A stretch of 64,000 bases of DNA from Enterobacter sp. 10-1 (GCA_002270295.1 NISF01000004.1:448924-512923), one strand, 5' to 3'. Positions 33,268 through 42,135 are shown, counted from the first letter of the stretch. Notes: a model not told the origin generated them from the letters alone. Numbers and translations: made by a program.

Positions 33268-33295
33268 AAAAGCGGCCGCCAGGGCCGCTTTATCA
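33268..33295. terminator. Terminator between amino-acid ABC operon and MFS gene
   Basis: Arms AAGCGGCC (33270-33277) and GGCCGCTT (33283-33290) with a 5-base loop lie between the two convergent genes, with A/T on both sides. It may serve both directions, though the T tract is short. Confidence 0.7.
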
Positions 33296-33319
33296 TATTG
33301 CTGCAGGCGAAGCTGCGCG

Positions 33320-34519
33320 CTACTGCGCCGCTTCGCTAACCTCATCGACTGAAGCTTCACGCTCGTTAGCCAGCAGCGTTTTCTCGCTCTGCCCGACGCT
33401 CTGAATCAGCAGGAACAGCAGGCCGCTGGCGAAGAGGGTGACGATCAGACCATCATATCCCGAGACGCCGATCGCCAGGCTGCTGATCACCGGCCCGGCA
33501 ACGCTCCCCGCCGACCAGAAGAACCCTAGCAGCGCGTTTATCATGATCAGCTTCTGCCCGGAGAAGGTTTTACCGGCGCGCACCAGCGACAGGGTATAGA
33601 GCGCGCCCGCCGCCGCCCCGAGAACCAGGCAGCCGGCAATCAGCTGAATGCGCGAGCCGAGCAGGAAGGGCAGCGCCAGCAGGGCGAGGCAGAACACCAG
33701 CGCGCAGCTGAGGTGCACGCGGCGAATGCCGAACCTGTCGGCAATCCAGCCAAGCGGCGCCTGGAACAGCGCATCGCCGGTGAGTACCACCGTCACCAGC
33801 AGCACCGCCATCGACTCTTTTAGCCCCTTATCCATGCCGTACAGCGGCAGCAGCGCCAGGATGCTGGCATCAAAGAAGGAGAAGCAGAATACGCCGGAAG
33901 CCAGAACCGGCAAAAATACGCCGAGGCTGCGCCAGCTGGCGCGTCCGGCGAGGCTCTCGCGGCTGCCGCCCGGCAGGTGGCGCAGCATAAACAGGCACAC
34001 GGCGGTCAGGCCGCAGATCGCCAGCAGCGCCCATGACTGATAGTCCGGGCCGGCGGAAATCAGCAGCGGCCCGGCCAGCTGGCAGCCGGTAAACGCCGAG
34101 GCGTAAATCCCGGTCAGCGTGGCGCGATTTTTCCCCGCCGCCCCGCCGGTGATCCAGCTTTCCCCCAGCACGATAATCACCCCCGAGGCGAGGCCGGTGA
34201 GAAAGCGCGGCAGCAGGAGCTGCGCCAGATCGACGGTCAGGCAGGAGGCTACCGTCGCCAGGGCCAGCAGGATCAGGCTCGCGCTGAGCAGTACGCCCAT
34301 CTCAAAACGGCGGCACAGCGCGGGAGAAAGGAAGGAGGAGAGCATCATTCCCGCCGGCGGCAGCGCGGCCAGCAGGCCAACGTAGACGGTGTCAATTTGC
34401 TGCTGCGCAAGCTCAAGACTGATAAGCGGCACCGTGTAGCCGGTGATAAAGCCTACCAGCGAGGCGGCCATGATCATCGCCAGCGTGGGCGCTAAGCGAT
34501 TGTGGTCTGGGTTAAACAT
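33320..34519 (-). CDS. MFS transporter, YcaD-like
   Basis: This 399-residue inner-membrane protein has about 12 hydrophobic helices. Sequence style (ASLVGFITGYTVPLISLELAQQ; GLASGVIIVLGESWI; GWIADRFGIRRVHLSCALVF) resembles the YcaD/drug-exporter group of MFS carriers. The ATG at 34519 is chosen over the 34570 start because it follows GGGAATAAA and begins MFNPDHNRLAP. The substrate is unknown. It is convergent with the amino-acid importer and divergent from the M20 amidohydrolase. Confidence 0.82.
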   Translation of the reverse strand: MFNPDHNRLAPTLAMIMAASLVGFITGYTVPLISLELAQQQIDTVYVGLLAALPPAGMMLSSFLSPALCRRFEMGVLLSASLILLALATVASCLTVDLAQLLLPRFLTGLASGVIIVLGESWITGGAAGKNRATLTGIYASAFTGCQLAGPLLISAGPDYQSWALLAICGLTAVCLFMLRHLPGGSRESLAGRASWRSLGVFLPVLASGVFCFSFFDASILALLPLYGMDKGLKESMAVLLVTVVLTGDALFQAPLGWIADRFGIRRVHLSCALVFCLALLALPFLLGSRIQLIAGCLVLGAAAGALYTLSLVRAGKTFSGQKLIMINALLGFFWSAGSVAGPVISSLAIGVSGYDGLIVTLFASGLLFLLIQSVGQSEKTLLANEREASVDEVSEAAQ

Positions 34520-34810
34520 TTTATTCCCGATAACGGAAGTCAACAGGTGGATAATCTGGCGAATCGCCAACAGCCCTGCATATTAGTTAATCATATGCCG
34601 TCTGTCACCGTTGAAATGGCTACCATTAATGAGAAGGGGGCCGCGAGCGCTCGCCAAAGCCCGCCGGGGGACGGTTAGCGAGAGTTGTCAGCGCGCTGGC
34701 GAAAGGATATAACTCATAGAGCAGCCCGGCGCTCGCGGGGCGCATGGATAAAATGCATACCGATAACAACACTCGTTCAGCGTTGATGCTGTGCAGGAAA
34801 GGAGTACGAC

Positions 34811-35980
34811 ATGGCAGTATCGCCTTCATCCATCGCAGAGGCTATTCGCTGGCGACGCGATTTTCATGCTTACCCTGAACTGGGCTACCAGGAACAGAAA
34901 ACCTCCCGTCGCGTTGCCGAACTGCTGGCCTCGTTTGGCCTGCAGGTGCATACGGGGCTGGCGGGAACGGGGGTGGTGGCGACCCTGGAGAATGGCCCTG
35001 GCCCGGTTATTGGCCTGCGCGCCGATATGGACGCCCTGCCGATTACCGAACTCGGCGAGGTCAGCTACAAATCCCGCAATCCCGGCGTGATGCACGCCTG
35101 CGGCCACGATGGTCATACCGCGATGCTGCTGGCGGCGGCGTCGCATCTGGCGCGGACCCGCCGTTTTCGCGGCACGGTGCATTTCGTTTTTCAGCCGGCG
35201 GAAGAGAACCTCGGCGGCGCGCGAAAAATGGTCGAAGAGGGGCTGTTTACCCTGTTTCCGATGGACGCAATCTACGCGCTGCACAACTGGCCGGGGCTTC
35301 CGCTGGGTCAGGTGGCGATCAACAGCGGCGCGATGATGGCCTCCCTCGATGCGTTCGAAATCACCCTGACCGGCAAAAGCTGCCATGCGGCGATGCCGGA
35401 GAGCGGGGCCGATCCGATCGTCGCCGCCGCGCAGCTTATCATGGCGCTGCAGACGATTCCGTCGCGCCGCCTGTCGCCGCAGGAGTCGGCGGTGGTCAGC
35501 ATTACGCAGATTAACGGCGGCGAGGCGATCAACGTCCTGCCGGACAAAGTGGTGCTGCGCGGTACCTTCCGCTGCCTGAGCAACCCGGTTCGCGAGCGGG
35601 TCAAAGGGCTGATTGAGAGCTACGTGGCGACGCAGCCGCAGGTATCTGACGTCAAGGGGGAGATATTCTGGTATCCCGGCTATCCGGTCACCCGCAACCA
35701 CCCGGCGCAGGCGCTGAGCGTCCGCGACGCGGCGATTGCCGCGCTGGGCGAGTCGGCGGTGAACGCCCAGGTCAGCCCGTCTATGGCCTCGGAAGATTTT
35801 GCCTGCATGCTGGAAGCGTGTCCCGGCGCCTATTTCTGGATCGGTACCGATGGCGAGACGCCGTCGAAACCGCTGCATAACGCCGGCTATGATTTTAATG
35901 ACGACCTGATCGGACCCGGAGTGCTGATGTGGACGGCGCTGGTGGAAAAACTGCTGCCGGCGACGCCTGATGGGGGTTGA
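34811..35980 (+). CDS. M20-family amidohydrolase (hippurate hydrolase/aminoacylase type)
   Basis: This 389-residue cytoplasmic metalloenzyme has the M20D motifs GLRADMDALPITE, HACGHDGHT, FQPAEENLGGARKM and a C-terminal NAGYDFNDD, which supply the di-metal ligands and catalytic Glu. Relatives remove acyl groups from N-acyl amino acids or split indole-acetyl conjugates. An AGGAGT-like site precedes the ATG. Lying near the amino-acid importer, it may process an imported acylated amino acid, but this is only context. A terminator follows. Confidence 0.88.
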   Translation: MAVSPSSIAEAIRWRRDFHAYPELGYQEQKTSRRVAELLASFGLQVHTGLAGTGVVATLENGPGPVIGLRADMDALPITELGEVSYKSRNPGVMHACGHDGHTAMLLAAASHLARTRRFRGTVHFVFQPAEENLGGARKMVEEGLFTLFPMDAIYALHNWPGLPLGQVAINSGAMMASLDAFEITLTGKSCHAAMPESGADPIVAAAQLIMALQTIPSRRLSPQESAVVSITQINGGEAINVLPDKVVLRGTFRCLSNPVRERVKGLIESYVATQPQVSDVKGEIFWYPGYPVTRNHPAQALSVRDAAIAALGESAVNAQVSPSMASEDFACMLEACPGAYFWIGTDGETPSKPLHNAGYDFNDDLIGPGVLMWTALVEKLLPATPDGG

Positions 35981-35994
35981 GTGACAACGTCACG

Positions 35995-36025
35995 CAAGGG
36001 GAGGCGCGCCTCCCCTGAGTTTTTT
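35995..36025. terminator. Terminator after the amidohydrolase gene
   Basis: A perfect 18-base palindrome (35998-36015; GGGGAGGCG and its complement) is followed by TGAG and six T residues on the plus strand. The T run abuts the stop codon of the convergent fdhF-like gene. Confidence 0.85.
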
Positions 36026-38174
36026 AGGCGTTAGCCGCCTCTTTGAGACGCGCTTTCATCTCGTTGTAGGAGGTGAGCGCAAACTGTTCCGCCCAGCGCT
36101 GATCGGCAATGGCCTCAACCTTCACCGCGCAGTATTTGGTTTCCGGCGTTTTAGAGATCGGGTCGAGGTTATCCTGGGTTAACTCATTGCAGGCCCCCAC
36201 CCACCACTGATAGGTCATATAGACGGCGCCGCTGTTGATGCGATCGCTGATATCGGCGCGGGTGATAACCTTTCCGCGCCGCGAGCTGACCCACACCAGC
36301 TGCCGGTCGACGATCCCCATCTGCTGCGCATCGGCGCGGCTAATCTGCACCCGGCCCGGCTCGTCGGCCAGCGACTGCAGCGCCGCGCAGTTACCGGTCA
36401 TCGAGCGGCAGGAATAGTGGCCGACTTCGCGCACCGTGCAGAGCACCAGCGGAAAGTCGGCATCCGGCGTTTCGGCCGGAGCTCGCCACGGCGCGGCGAA
36501 CAGCTGACCTTTACCCGTCGGGGTATCAAACTGATTGTCCTTATAAAGCCACGGCGTGCCCGGGTGATCCAGCGTCGGGCAGGGCCACTGCACGTGGTTC
36601 ATGTCGCCCATTTTTTCATAGGTTACGCCGTAGAACAGCGGGCACAGCTCGCGCATTTCGTCCCAGATTTGTTGGTTATCCGCGTAGCGCATCGGATAGC
36701 CCATTTCGCTGGCCAGCAGGCTGATGATCTCCCAGTCGCGCTTGACGTTGCCCGTCGCCGGGATCGCCTTCTCAAAGCGCTGGAAACCGCGATCGGCGCA
36801 GGTGAACACGCCGCCGTGTTCGCCCCAGGAGGTCGCCGGGAGCAGCACGTCGGCTATCTCGGCGGTTTTGGTCATAAAGATATCCTGCACCACCACAAAA
36901 TCCAGCGCTTCGATGCCCTTGCGCACCAGTCCGAGGTCGGCTTCCGTCTGCAGCGGATCTTCCCCCATAATGTAGTAGGCTTTGATCTCCCCGGTCAGCG
37001 CCTTATGGGGCACTTCGGTGATACGGGTGCCGACCTTGTCATCCATCAGCGCCGGATCGATGCCCCAGGCCGCGGCAAACTTAGCCCGCACCTGCGGGTC
37101 GGTGACCTCCTGATAGCCGGGGAAGAGGTTCGGCAGGACTCCCATATCGCAGGCGCCCTGCACGTTGTTTTGTCCGCGTACCGGGCCCACGCCGACGTGC
37201 TCCCGCCCGAGGTTGCCGGTGAGCAGCGCGAGGCTGGCCAGCCCTTTGACCACGTCCACCGCCTGGCCGAACTGGGTTACGCCCATTCCCCACATAATGG
37301 TGGCCGAAGGCGCGGCGGCAAACATTCTCATCGCCTGGCGCACTTCCTGCGCCGGAACCCCGGTCAGCGGTTCGACCGCCTCGGGAGAGTAGTCCCGCAC
37401 CGCTTCCCGGTAGGCCTCAAGACCTTCGGTAAAGCGATCGACGTAATCATGGTTGTAGAGGTCTTCTTCGAGCAGGACGTGCGCGAAGGCGTTGACCAGC
37501 GCCATATTGCTGCCGTTATTAAGCTGCAGGTGACGATCGGCAATGCGCGCGGTCTCAATGCGGCGCGGGTCGCAGACGATGATCTTCGCCCCGTTCTCGC
37601 GGGCTTTGATCACCCTGCGGGCCACGATAGGGTGGGAATCCGCGCAGTTGTAGCCAAATACCAGCAGGCATTTTGAGTTTTCAATATCGCTTATCGAGTT
37701 GCTCATCGCGCCGTTGCCCAGCGCCTGCTGAAGGCCTGCCACCGACGGCCCGTGACACACGCGGGCGCAGCAGTCGACGTTGTTGGTGTTGAGTACCGCG
37801 CGCGCAAATTTCTGCATCACATAGTTGGTTTCATTCCCCGTACCGCGGGATGATCCGGTGGTCATAATGGCGCGCGGGCCGTACTGCTGTTTAATGGCCT
37901 GCAGCTTTTTCGCCGTGTAGCGGATCGCCTCATCCCAGCTGACCGGGGTGAGCTTGCCGCCTTTTTGGTAGCGAATCATCGGCTGCTTCAGGCGCGGGGT
38001 GAGCAGCTGGGTATCGTTGAGGAAATCCCATCCGTAGTAGCCTTTGAGGCACAGCTGGTTTTGGTTAGTTACCCCGTCAGCGGCTTCCGCGCGGATAATT
38101 TTATCGTTCTCGACAACCAGCTTGAGTTTGCAACCCGCCCCACAGTAAGGGCAAACGCTCGTGATTTTTTTCAT
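36024..38174 (-). CDS. Formate dehydrogenase H-like molybdopterin oxidoreductase, Cys form
   Basis: This 716-residue homologue of E. coli FdhF has nearly the same length. It has the [4Fe-4S] ligands Cys8, Cys11, Cys15 and Cys42, the Mo-bis-MGD domains, and the conserved active-site stretch NNVDCCARVCHGPSV. At residue 140, where FdhF has selenocysteine, there is Cys encoded by TGT (minus strand, 37755-37757), so no SECIS element is needed. Neighbouring motifs such as GSSRGTGNETNYVMQKFARAV and VREVGHYSCRSMTGNCAAL are kept. It probably oxidises formate or reduces CO2, though with lower turnover than Sec enzymes. A sigma-54 promoter lies upstream. No hydrogenase genes are in the window. Confidence 0.9.
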   Translation of the reverse strand: MKKITSVCPYCGAGCKLKLVVENDKIIRAEAADGVTNQNQLCLKGYYGWDFLNDTQLLTPRLKQPMIRYQKGGKLTPVSWDEAIRYTAKKLQAIKQQYGPRAIMTTGSSRGTGNETNYVMQKFARAVLNTNNVDCCARVCHGPSVAGLQQALGNGAMSNSISDIENSKCLLVFGYNCADSHPIVARRVIKARENGAKIIVCDPRRIETARIADRHLQLNNGSNMALVNAFAHVLLEEDLYNHDYVDRFTEGLEAYREAVRDYSPEAVEPLTGVPAQEVRQAMRMFAAAPSATIMWGMGVTQFGQAVDVVKGLASLALLTGNLGREHVGVGPVRGQNNVQGACDMGVLPNLFPGYQEVTDPQVRAKFAAAWGIDPALMDDKVGTRITEVPHKALTGEIKAYYIMGEDPLQTEADLGLVRKGIEALDFVVVQDIFMTKTAEIADVLLPATSWGEHGGVFTCADRGFQRFEKAIPATGNVKRDWEIISLLASEMGYPMRYADNQQIWDEMRELCPLFYGVTYEKMGDMNHVQWPCPTLDHPGTPWLYKDNQFDTPTGKGQLFAAPWRAPAETPDADFPLVLCTVREVGHYSCRSMTGNCAALQSLADEPGRVQISRADAQQMGIVDRQLVWVSSRRGKVITRADISDRINSGAVYMTYQWWVGACNELTQDNLDPISKTPETKYCAVKVEAIADQRWAEQFALTSYNEMKARLKEAANA

Positions 38175-38282
38175 CAGTAACAGACCTGTTAACAGTGAAT
38201 GAAGATCGGCGGTCAGGCCGGGCCCGGCCTGCCATCGTCATTGAGTCCCTTCGTCACGATGCTGACGTCAGGTGAGGCTGTT

Positions 38283-38300
38283 AAGCAGGAACCGTGCCAA
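38283..38300 (-). promoter_or_regulatory. Sigma-54 (-24/-12) promoter of the fdhF-like gene
   Basis: The minus strand reads TTGGCACGGTTCCTGCTT, with GG and GC separated by exactly 10 bases as sigma-54 requires and a near-perfect TGGCACG -24 element. It lies about 110 bases before the start codon. E. coli fdhF is also transcribed by sigma-54 with FhlA. Confidence 0.85.
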
Positions 38301-38359
38301 AAAATAAAATATTGATTTTGCTGATAAATTAAATCACGGTGCGCCGGGTCGTCGCGATG

Positions 38360-38375
38360 TCGTCACTAATGACGA
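38360..38375 (-). promoter_or_regulatory. Possible enhancer (UAS) for a sigma-54 activator
   Basis: The palindrome TCGTCACTAATGACGA (arms TCGTCA and TGACGA) is centred about 95 bases upstream of the predicted transcription start, where FhlA-type activators bind. The match to a particular activator consensus is not established. Confidence 0.4.
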
Positions 38376-38458
38376 TGACGAATCGCCGGGCCCGACGCAC
38401 CGGCTATTGCGGACTCGCGCCGGCTGGCGGCGCGAAGGAAGGGATGCAGGGCGGGGGA

Positions 38459-39541
38459 TCAGGCCATTTTTTGCCGGAAGTGGGCCAGCGTCTGCGGCGC
38501 TAAACCGGCTTCCTGCGCCGCGCTGCAGATGGCCTGCCAGCTGCCCTCGTCCAGCGGAATACCCAGCGCCAGCCGCTCCTGACGGTTGGCCTGTTCCCAC
38601 TCGCCAGGGACCAGAATCGGTGCGTCCGGATCGTGCGGCGATTGCTTACACCAGTCGATAAAGGCCTCGGTCTGGCTCTGCATCTCCGGGGCATCGAAGG
38701 TTTCCGGGTCCAGAATAATGGTCGTCATGCAGTTAAAAATAGCGTCGACGCAGGTTTGCAGGCTCTCCTGGTGGGTTGTCTGGCCGCCGGATACCGCGCC
38801 GCCGAGGATTTCGCACAGCGTCGCCAGCGCGTAGCCTTTATGCTGGGCAAAGGTCAGCAGCGCGCCGAGGGGCGAGGTCTGCATCACCGCCGGGTCATTG
38901 GTCGGCTCGCCCTGGGCATCGATCAGCGAGCCTGCCGGAACCGCTTCGCCCTTATGCCAGGCAACCCGGGTCTTGCCGAAGGCGATGGCGCTGGTGGCGT
39001 AGTCCAGCAGCAGCGGCGGCTGGCCTTTGCGCGGAAACACCACGCACAGCGGGTTGGTGCCGAAGCGGCTGTCCTTCCCGCGAAACGGCGCAACCATCGG
39101 GTCGCCGACGACGCTGACGAAGTGGATGGAGATCATGCCCGCCGCGGCGCACTGCTCGGCCCAGTAGCCGATGCGGCCAATATGGTGGGCGTTGCGCAGG
39201 GCAACGGCGGCCATGCCGTGCTGTTTTGCCTTTTCGATACCGATCTGCATCGCCTCATGGGCGACCACCTGACCAAACCCGGCGTTGCCGTCGAGGGTCA
39301 CGACGGCACCGGCGTCCTTCATAATGCTGGCATGACGGTTAAGCTGTAGGTGCCCCCCGGCCAGGGAGCGCACGTAGCTCGGGATCATCCCGACGCCGTG
39401 CGAGTCGTGGCCGGCGAGGTTGGCGGCAATCAGATGGTCGGCGACCAGGGTCGCTTCGGTGGCGGTGCTGCCGAGATGGCTGAAGAGGGTGACGACAAAC
39501 TGATGCAGATCCGTAGCTTGCAAGCGATGTCCGGTTGGCAC
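38459..39541 (-). CDS. hcxB: Hydroxycarboxylate dehydrogenase B (Ldh_2 family)
   Basis: This 360-residue NAD(P)-dependent 2-hydroxyacid dehydrogenase is of the malate/L-lactate dehydrogenase (YlbC/Ldh_2) family. It matches E. coli HcxB (YbiC, 361 residues) over long blocks such as VADHLIAANLAGHDSHGVGMIPSYVRS, HHIGRIGYWAEQCAAAG and DYATSAIAFGKTRVAWHKG. HcxB has been shown to reduce 2-oxoacids such as hydroxyphenylpyruvate. It is separated from the fdhF-like gene by its promoter and is an independent unit. Confidence 0.93.
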   Translation of the reverse strand: MPTGHRLQATDLHQFVVTLFSHLGSTATEATLVADHLIAANLAGHDSHGVGMIPSYVRSLAGGHLQLNRHASIMKDAGAVVTLDGNAGFGQVVAHEAMQIGIEKAKQHGMAAVALRNAHHIGRIGYWAEQCAAAGMISIHFVSVVGDPMVAPFRGKDSRFGTNPLCVVFPRKGQPPLLLDYATSAIAFGKTRVAWHKGEAVPAGSLIDAQGEPTNDPAVMQTSPLGALLTFAQHKGYALATLCEILGGAVSGGQTTHQESLQTCVDAIFNCMTTIILDPETFDAPEMQSQTEAFIDWCKQSPHDPDAPILVPGEWEQANRQERLALGIPLDEGSWQAICSAAQEAGLAPQTLAHFRQKMA

Positions 39542-39691
39542 TGAGTTTCTCCTGTGGTGGGCGGATAGTGTTGTTATTTTGTTATGTTTGCCGATCCATG
39601 CTGCTCCCCATGCCGAAGAAGATCAAGCGCTTGTCGTGAGCAGCGCCATGAGGGGCAGAGAACAGAGTTGAGGCTGGCGGGACTGGTCGCC

Positions 39692-39722
39692 GGGGTGAGA
39701 ATCATTATGATAAAAATCTTAT
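39692..39722 (+). promoter_or_regulatory. Overlapping Fur-like boxes
   Basis: GAGAATCATTATGATAA with following AAAATC contains two overlapping alignments to the Fur consensus, each about 12 of 19. The site lies 26-56 bases before a small membrane-peptide gene. Confidence 0.55.
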
Positions 39723-39747
39723 TCTAAATGATATGGAGAAAACCATA

Positions 39748-39873
39748 ATGAACATCAGCTCAGTCATTTTAGCGATCGTCGCTATTGCCCTGCTGGGCAT
39801 TTCCGTCTATAGCCTGCTTAGCTATATTAAAGAGCGCCGGGCTATGCGCTTTAAATCGTTTCGCCAGCGCTGA
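39748..39873 (+). CDS. Small single-span membrane peptide (41 residues)
   Basis: The frame has an excellent GGAGA ribosome site at 39735-39739 and encodes 41 residues. A hydrophobic helix spans about residues 5-27 (SVILAIVAIALLGISVYSLL), followed by a basic tail SYIKERRAMRFKSFRQR. This is the pattern of a type I small inner-membrane protein with a cytoplasmic basic tail. It lies downstream of Fur-like boxes and was too short for routine gene calling. I do not recognise the family. A regulatory or stress role is possible but not shown. Confidence 0.7.
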   Translation: MNISSVILAIVAIALLGISVYSLLSYIKERRAMRFKSFRQR

Positions 39874-39893
39874 ACCAATAAGCCCGCAGGGTA

Positions 39894-40859
39894 TTAACCT
39901 GCTTTATGATAATTTTCGCGCCAGGCCTTCGGCGATGCGTGATATTTTTCGCGAAAGCTTTTGCTGAATAGCGGATGACTGATAAACCCGCAGAGCCACG
40001 AAATTTGCTCGACCCGCAGCTGAGGCGCATTTTCCAGCAGCTCGCGCGCGGCTTCTAAACGCCGCTCTTTGAGCACCGTCATGACCGAGGTTCCCTGTTC
40101 ATTGAAGGCGCGGTCAAGACTGGAGCGCGAGCAGTGGAGCGCTTTCGACAGCAGATCCGGGGAGAGATCGTGCTGTTGATAGTGCAGGGCGATAAACGAT
40201 TTCGCGCTATTCACCAGATGCCCCAGCTTTCCTGACGACATTAATCCCTGCTGTTTCGCGATATCGCTCAGCACTAATAGCGCCATATTATGCAGACCAT
40301 CCACAACGGTCGCCGTCTCTTTCGGCGACAAGCTGGCTGAATGCGCATCGAGCAGCAGCATATGCGATTTCAGGAACATCGCCAGATGATGATTCTCCAA
40401 GGAAACTATCGGGCTATTGAGCCTGCCGTTAAAAACTTCTTTGATTTTCTCGCTGCGGGGAATGATATAGAGCTGCTTCACATCGTCGCACTGATACTGA
40501 TAATAGTCATTGCGCTGATGAACAATCAGCATTCCCGGATTCACCTGCGCGGCGACGGATTTCTTTCTGCCGCTAATAACCTGATGTCCCTGCACCAGCA
40601 GCGAAATATAGATCGATTGCTCTTCGACCCGATGTGGGTCAAAGGTGGTCTGATTTTTAGAACCCATCGCACTACAATAGTCGCCGGAAATAGCGGATAT
40701 AGTCTTATGTGTGGCAATAATCTCTGCCGGGCGGCGGTTGTTCGCCACTTCTATCCCATAGCAGCCGAGGTTTTGCGATATTTGCTGGAAACGCTCTTCC
40801 GGCGCGATATCCGCCGCGCTCAAAACATGAGGAACGTACAGCGCAGTAGGTCTGGGCAT
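39894..40859 (-). CDS. AraC-family transcriptional regulator
   Basis: This 321-residue protein has a C-terminal AraC DNA-binding domain (about 220-320: LSPDLLSKALHCSRSSLDRAFNEQG, then WLCGFISHPLFSKSFREKYHASPKAWR) and an N-terminal sensing domain of the AraC-binding-like type (PF14525 style). The ATG at 40859 is preceded by AAAGG; a TTG at 40877 would add six residues. It is transcribed towards the small membrane peptide and away from the NqrC-like gene, so it might act on either. Its ligand is unknown. Confidence 0.87.
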   Translation of the reverse strand: MPRPTALYVPHVLSAADIAPEERFQQISQNLGCYGIEVANNRRPAEIIATHKTISAISGDYCSAMGSKNQTTFDPHRVEEQSIYISLLVQGHQVISGRKKSVAAQVNPGMLIVHQRNDYYQYQCDDVKQLYIIPRSEKIKEVFNGRLNSPIVSLENHHLAMFLKSHMLLLDAHSASLSPKETATVVDGLHNMALLVLSDIAKQQGLMSSGKLGHLVNSAKSFIALHYQQHDLSPDLLSKALHCSRSSLDRAFNEQGTSVMTVLKERRLEAARELLENAPQLRVEQISWLCGFISHPLFSKSFREKYHASPKAWRENYHKAG

Positions 40860-41252
40860 GTTTGTTGCCTTTCTCAAGATGATGCTGGCAGGTGAATTTT
40901 TATCCTTCGATTATAAGATTAATCCTAAGAAAAACCAGCGCCGGGAGGTTTTTTTACTCATTTCAGCCGCCCGCTTCCGGGCGCCTCGTTCCGGCTGGAT
41001 GATAAGCCTCATCTTTTGACCAAAAAATAGATCGGCAGCGCGTTTAATATTATTTTGGCGTTATTAATAATTTTTTTTACGGGGGTGAAATATATTTACT
41101 AAGCGCGCCGTTGGCTAATTTATCCAGTGGTAAATGATTTATTTAGCCGCTACGGGCCAGGTAACGTCGTGCTGGACAGCGGGACAAAAATAATTGCAAG
41201 CTATATCGCAGGTAGCGATCGATACGTATCTGGTAACGGGGATAATAAGCTC
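40860..41252. promoter_or_regulatory. Intergenic region between AraC and NqrC-like genes
   Basis: This 393-base gap has no supported gene. Visible elements are a GC-rich hairpin (CGCCCG-cttc-CGGGCG, 40968-40983) and a very AT-rich tract around 41040-41095, which may hold the promoter of the NqrC-like gene. No good Fur box was found here. Confidence 0.45.
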
Positions 41253-42029
41253 ATGGTTAAACGTAAAATTATTGTTTTATCTTTGATGTTTTTTTGTATT
41301 TTATTTTTTGCCGCGGCGGGCGGCTATTTTTTACTGCTCAAAGACAATTTTGCCGAACCCGACGGTGATGAAACCGCCGCTGCCGTTCTCAAAGTTGCCG
41401 GGCTTGATGAAAGCGGCCAGCGCGATCCGCAGGCGCAAAGGGCGCTGTTTCAGCGCCGGGTTACCGTTCGTCAGCTTAATCTCGATAGCGGCGAGCTGCT
41501 GGCGGCGGGCAAGGGTAGCGCGGCGGAAAAACGCTGCGTCAGCCTGCCGGCGGCCGGCGATCCGGCGCAAATCAGGCAGCGCTGCTCCCTGGTGGATATC
41601 TACCTCGTTCACGATAATAACAATACGATTCAACAGATTATTCTGCCCGTTTCCGGCAAAGGGGCGAAATCGATGATGTATGCGCTGGTGGCCATCGACA
41701 CCGACGGCCGCACGGTGAAAGACCTGCTGTACTACCGGCAAAATGAGACGCCGCTGCTCGGCGCGAGGGTGGAAGACCCGCAGTGGCTCAGGCAGTGGGC
41801 GGGCAAAAAAATACGCGATAATAACGGCCAGCCGGCGCTGAAGGTGACGCAGAATAACGCCGGACAGCACGACGATTATACGGTCGACGGTATTAGCGGG
41901 GCGACCTTAACCTCGAACGGCGTTGAGAAGAGTATTAATTACTGGATGGGGTCGCAGGGCTACGGCAAATTTCTCCAGCGCCTGCAGCAGGACCCGGCAC
42001 GATTAACTACGGACGCTACGCGCTATTAG
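41253..42029 (+). CDS. NqrC-like FMN-binding membrane-anchored protein (stand-alone)
   Basis: This 258-residue protein resembles subunit C of the Na+-translocating NADH:quinone reductase. It has an N-terminal membrane anchor (residues about 6-29), then a periplasmic FMN-binding domain with NqrC-type blocks ALVAIDTDGRTVKDLLYYRQNETPLLG and DPQWLRQWAGKKI. The flavinylation motif DGISGATLTS spans 212-221, where FMN would be attached to Thr218 by ApbE. The ATG at 41253 starts right at the anchor; the frame back to 41127 is a long N-terminal extension without support. None of NqrA, B, D, E or F is nearby. It is followed by an iron-import operon, so it may supply electrons outside the membrane. Confidence 0.8.
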   Translation: MVKRKIIVLSLMFFCILFFAAAGGYFLLLKDNFAEPDGDETAAAVLKVAGLDESGQRDPQAQRALFQRRVTVRQLNLDSGELLAAGKGSAAEKRCVSLPAAGDPAQIRQRCSLVDIYLVHDNNNTIQQIILPVSGKGAKSMMYALVAIDTDGRTVKDLLYYRQNETPLLGARVEDPQWLRQWAGKKIRDNNGQPALKVTQNNAGQHDDYTVDGISGATLTSNGVEKSINYWMGSQGYGKFLQRLQQDPARLTTDATRY

Positions 42030-42116
42030 CGCCGCGCGCTTTGCAATATTTGACATAAATTTTCACGCTTTGACATTTTCATGATCTGCGTCATGTACAG
42101 CGAAAGTAAAAATGGC

Positions 42117-42135
42117 AATGATAATTATTATCATT
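42117..42135 (+). promoter_or_regulatory. Fur box of the FetMP-type iron operon
   Basis: AATGATAATTATTATCATT is a perfect 9-1-9 palindrome made of GATAAT-type units and fits the Fur consensus closely. It ends 20 bases before the iron permease start and so should give strong iron repression. Confidence 0.88.

Noticed and set aside
34741-34765. A second copy of the 30920 dyad before the M20 gene
   Set aside because: ATGCAT-like bases are present, but the arms are in a different arrangement and too short to count as the same site.
34826-35878. 350-codon open frame on the minus strand
   Set aside because: It is antisense to the M20 amidohydrolase and has no recognisable features.
36417-37676. 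419-codon open frame on the plus strand
   Set aside because: It is antisense to the well-supported formate dehydrogenase-like gene and shows no domain.
37755-37757. Selenocysteine insertion in the fdhF-like gene
   Set aside because: The codon is TGT (Cys) and there is no in-frame TGA.
41253-42029. A complete Na+-translocating NADH:quinone reductase
   Set aside because: Only the NqrC-like protein is present; no NqrA, B, D, E or F is encoded on either side.
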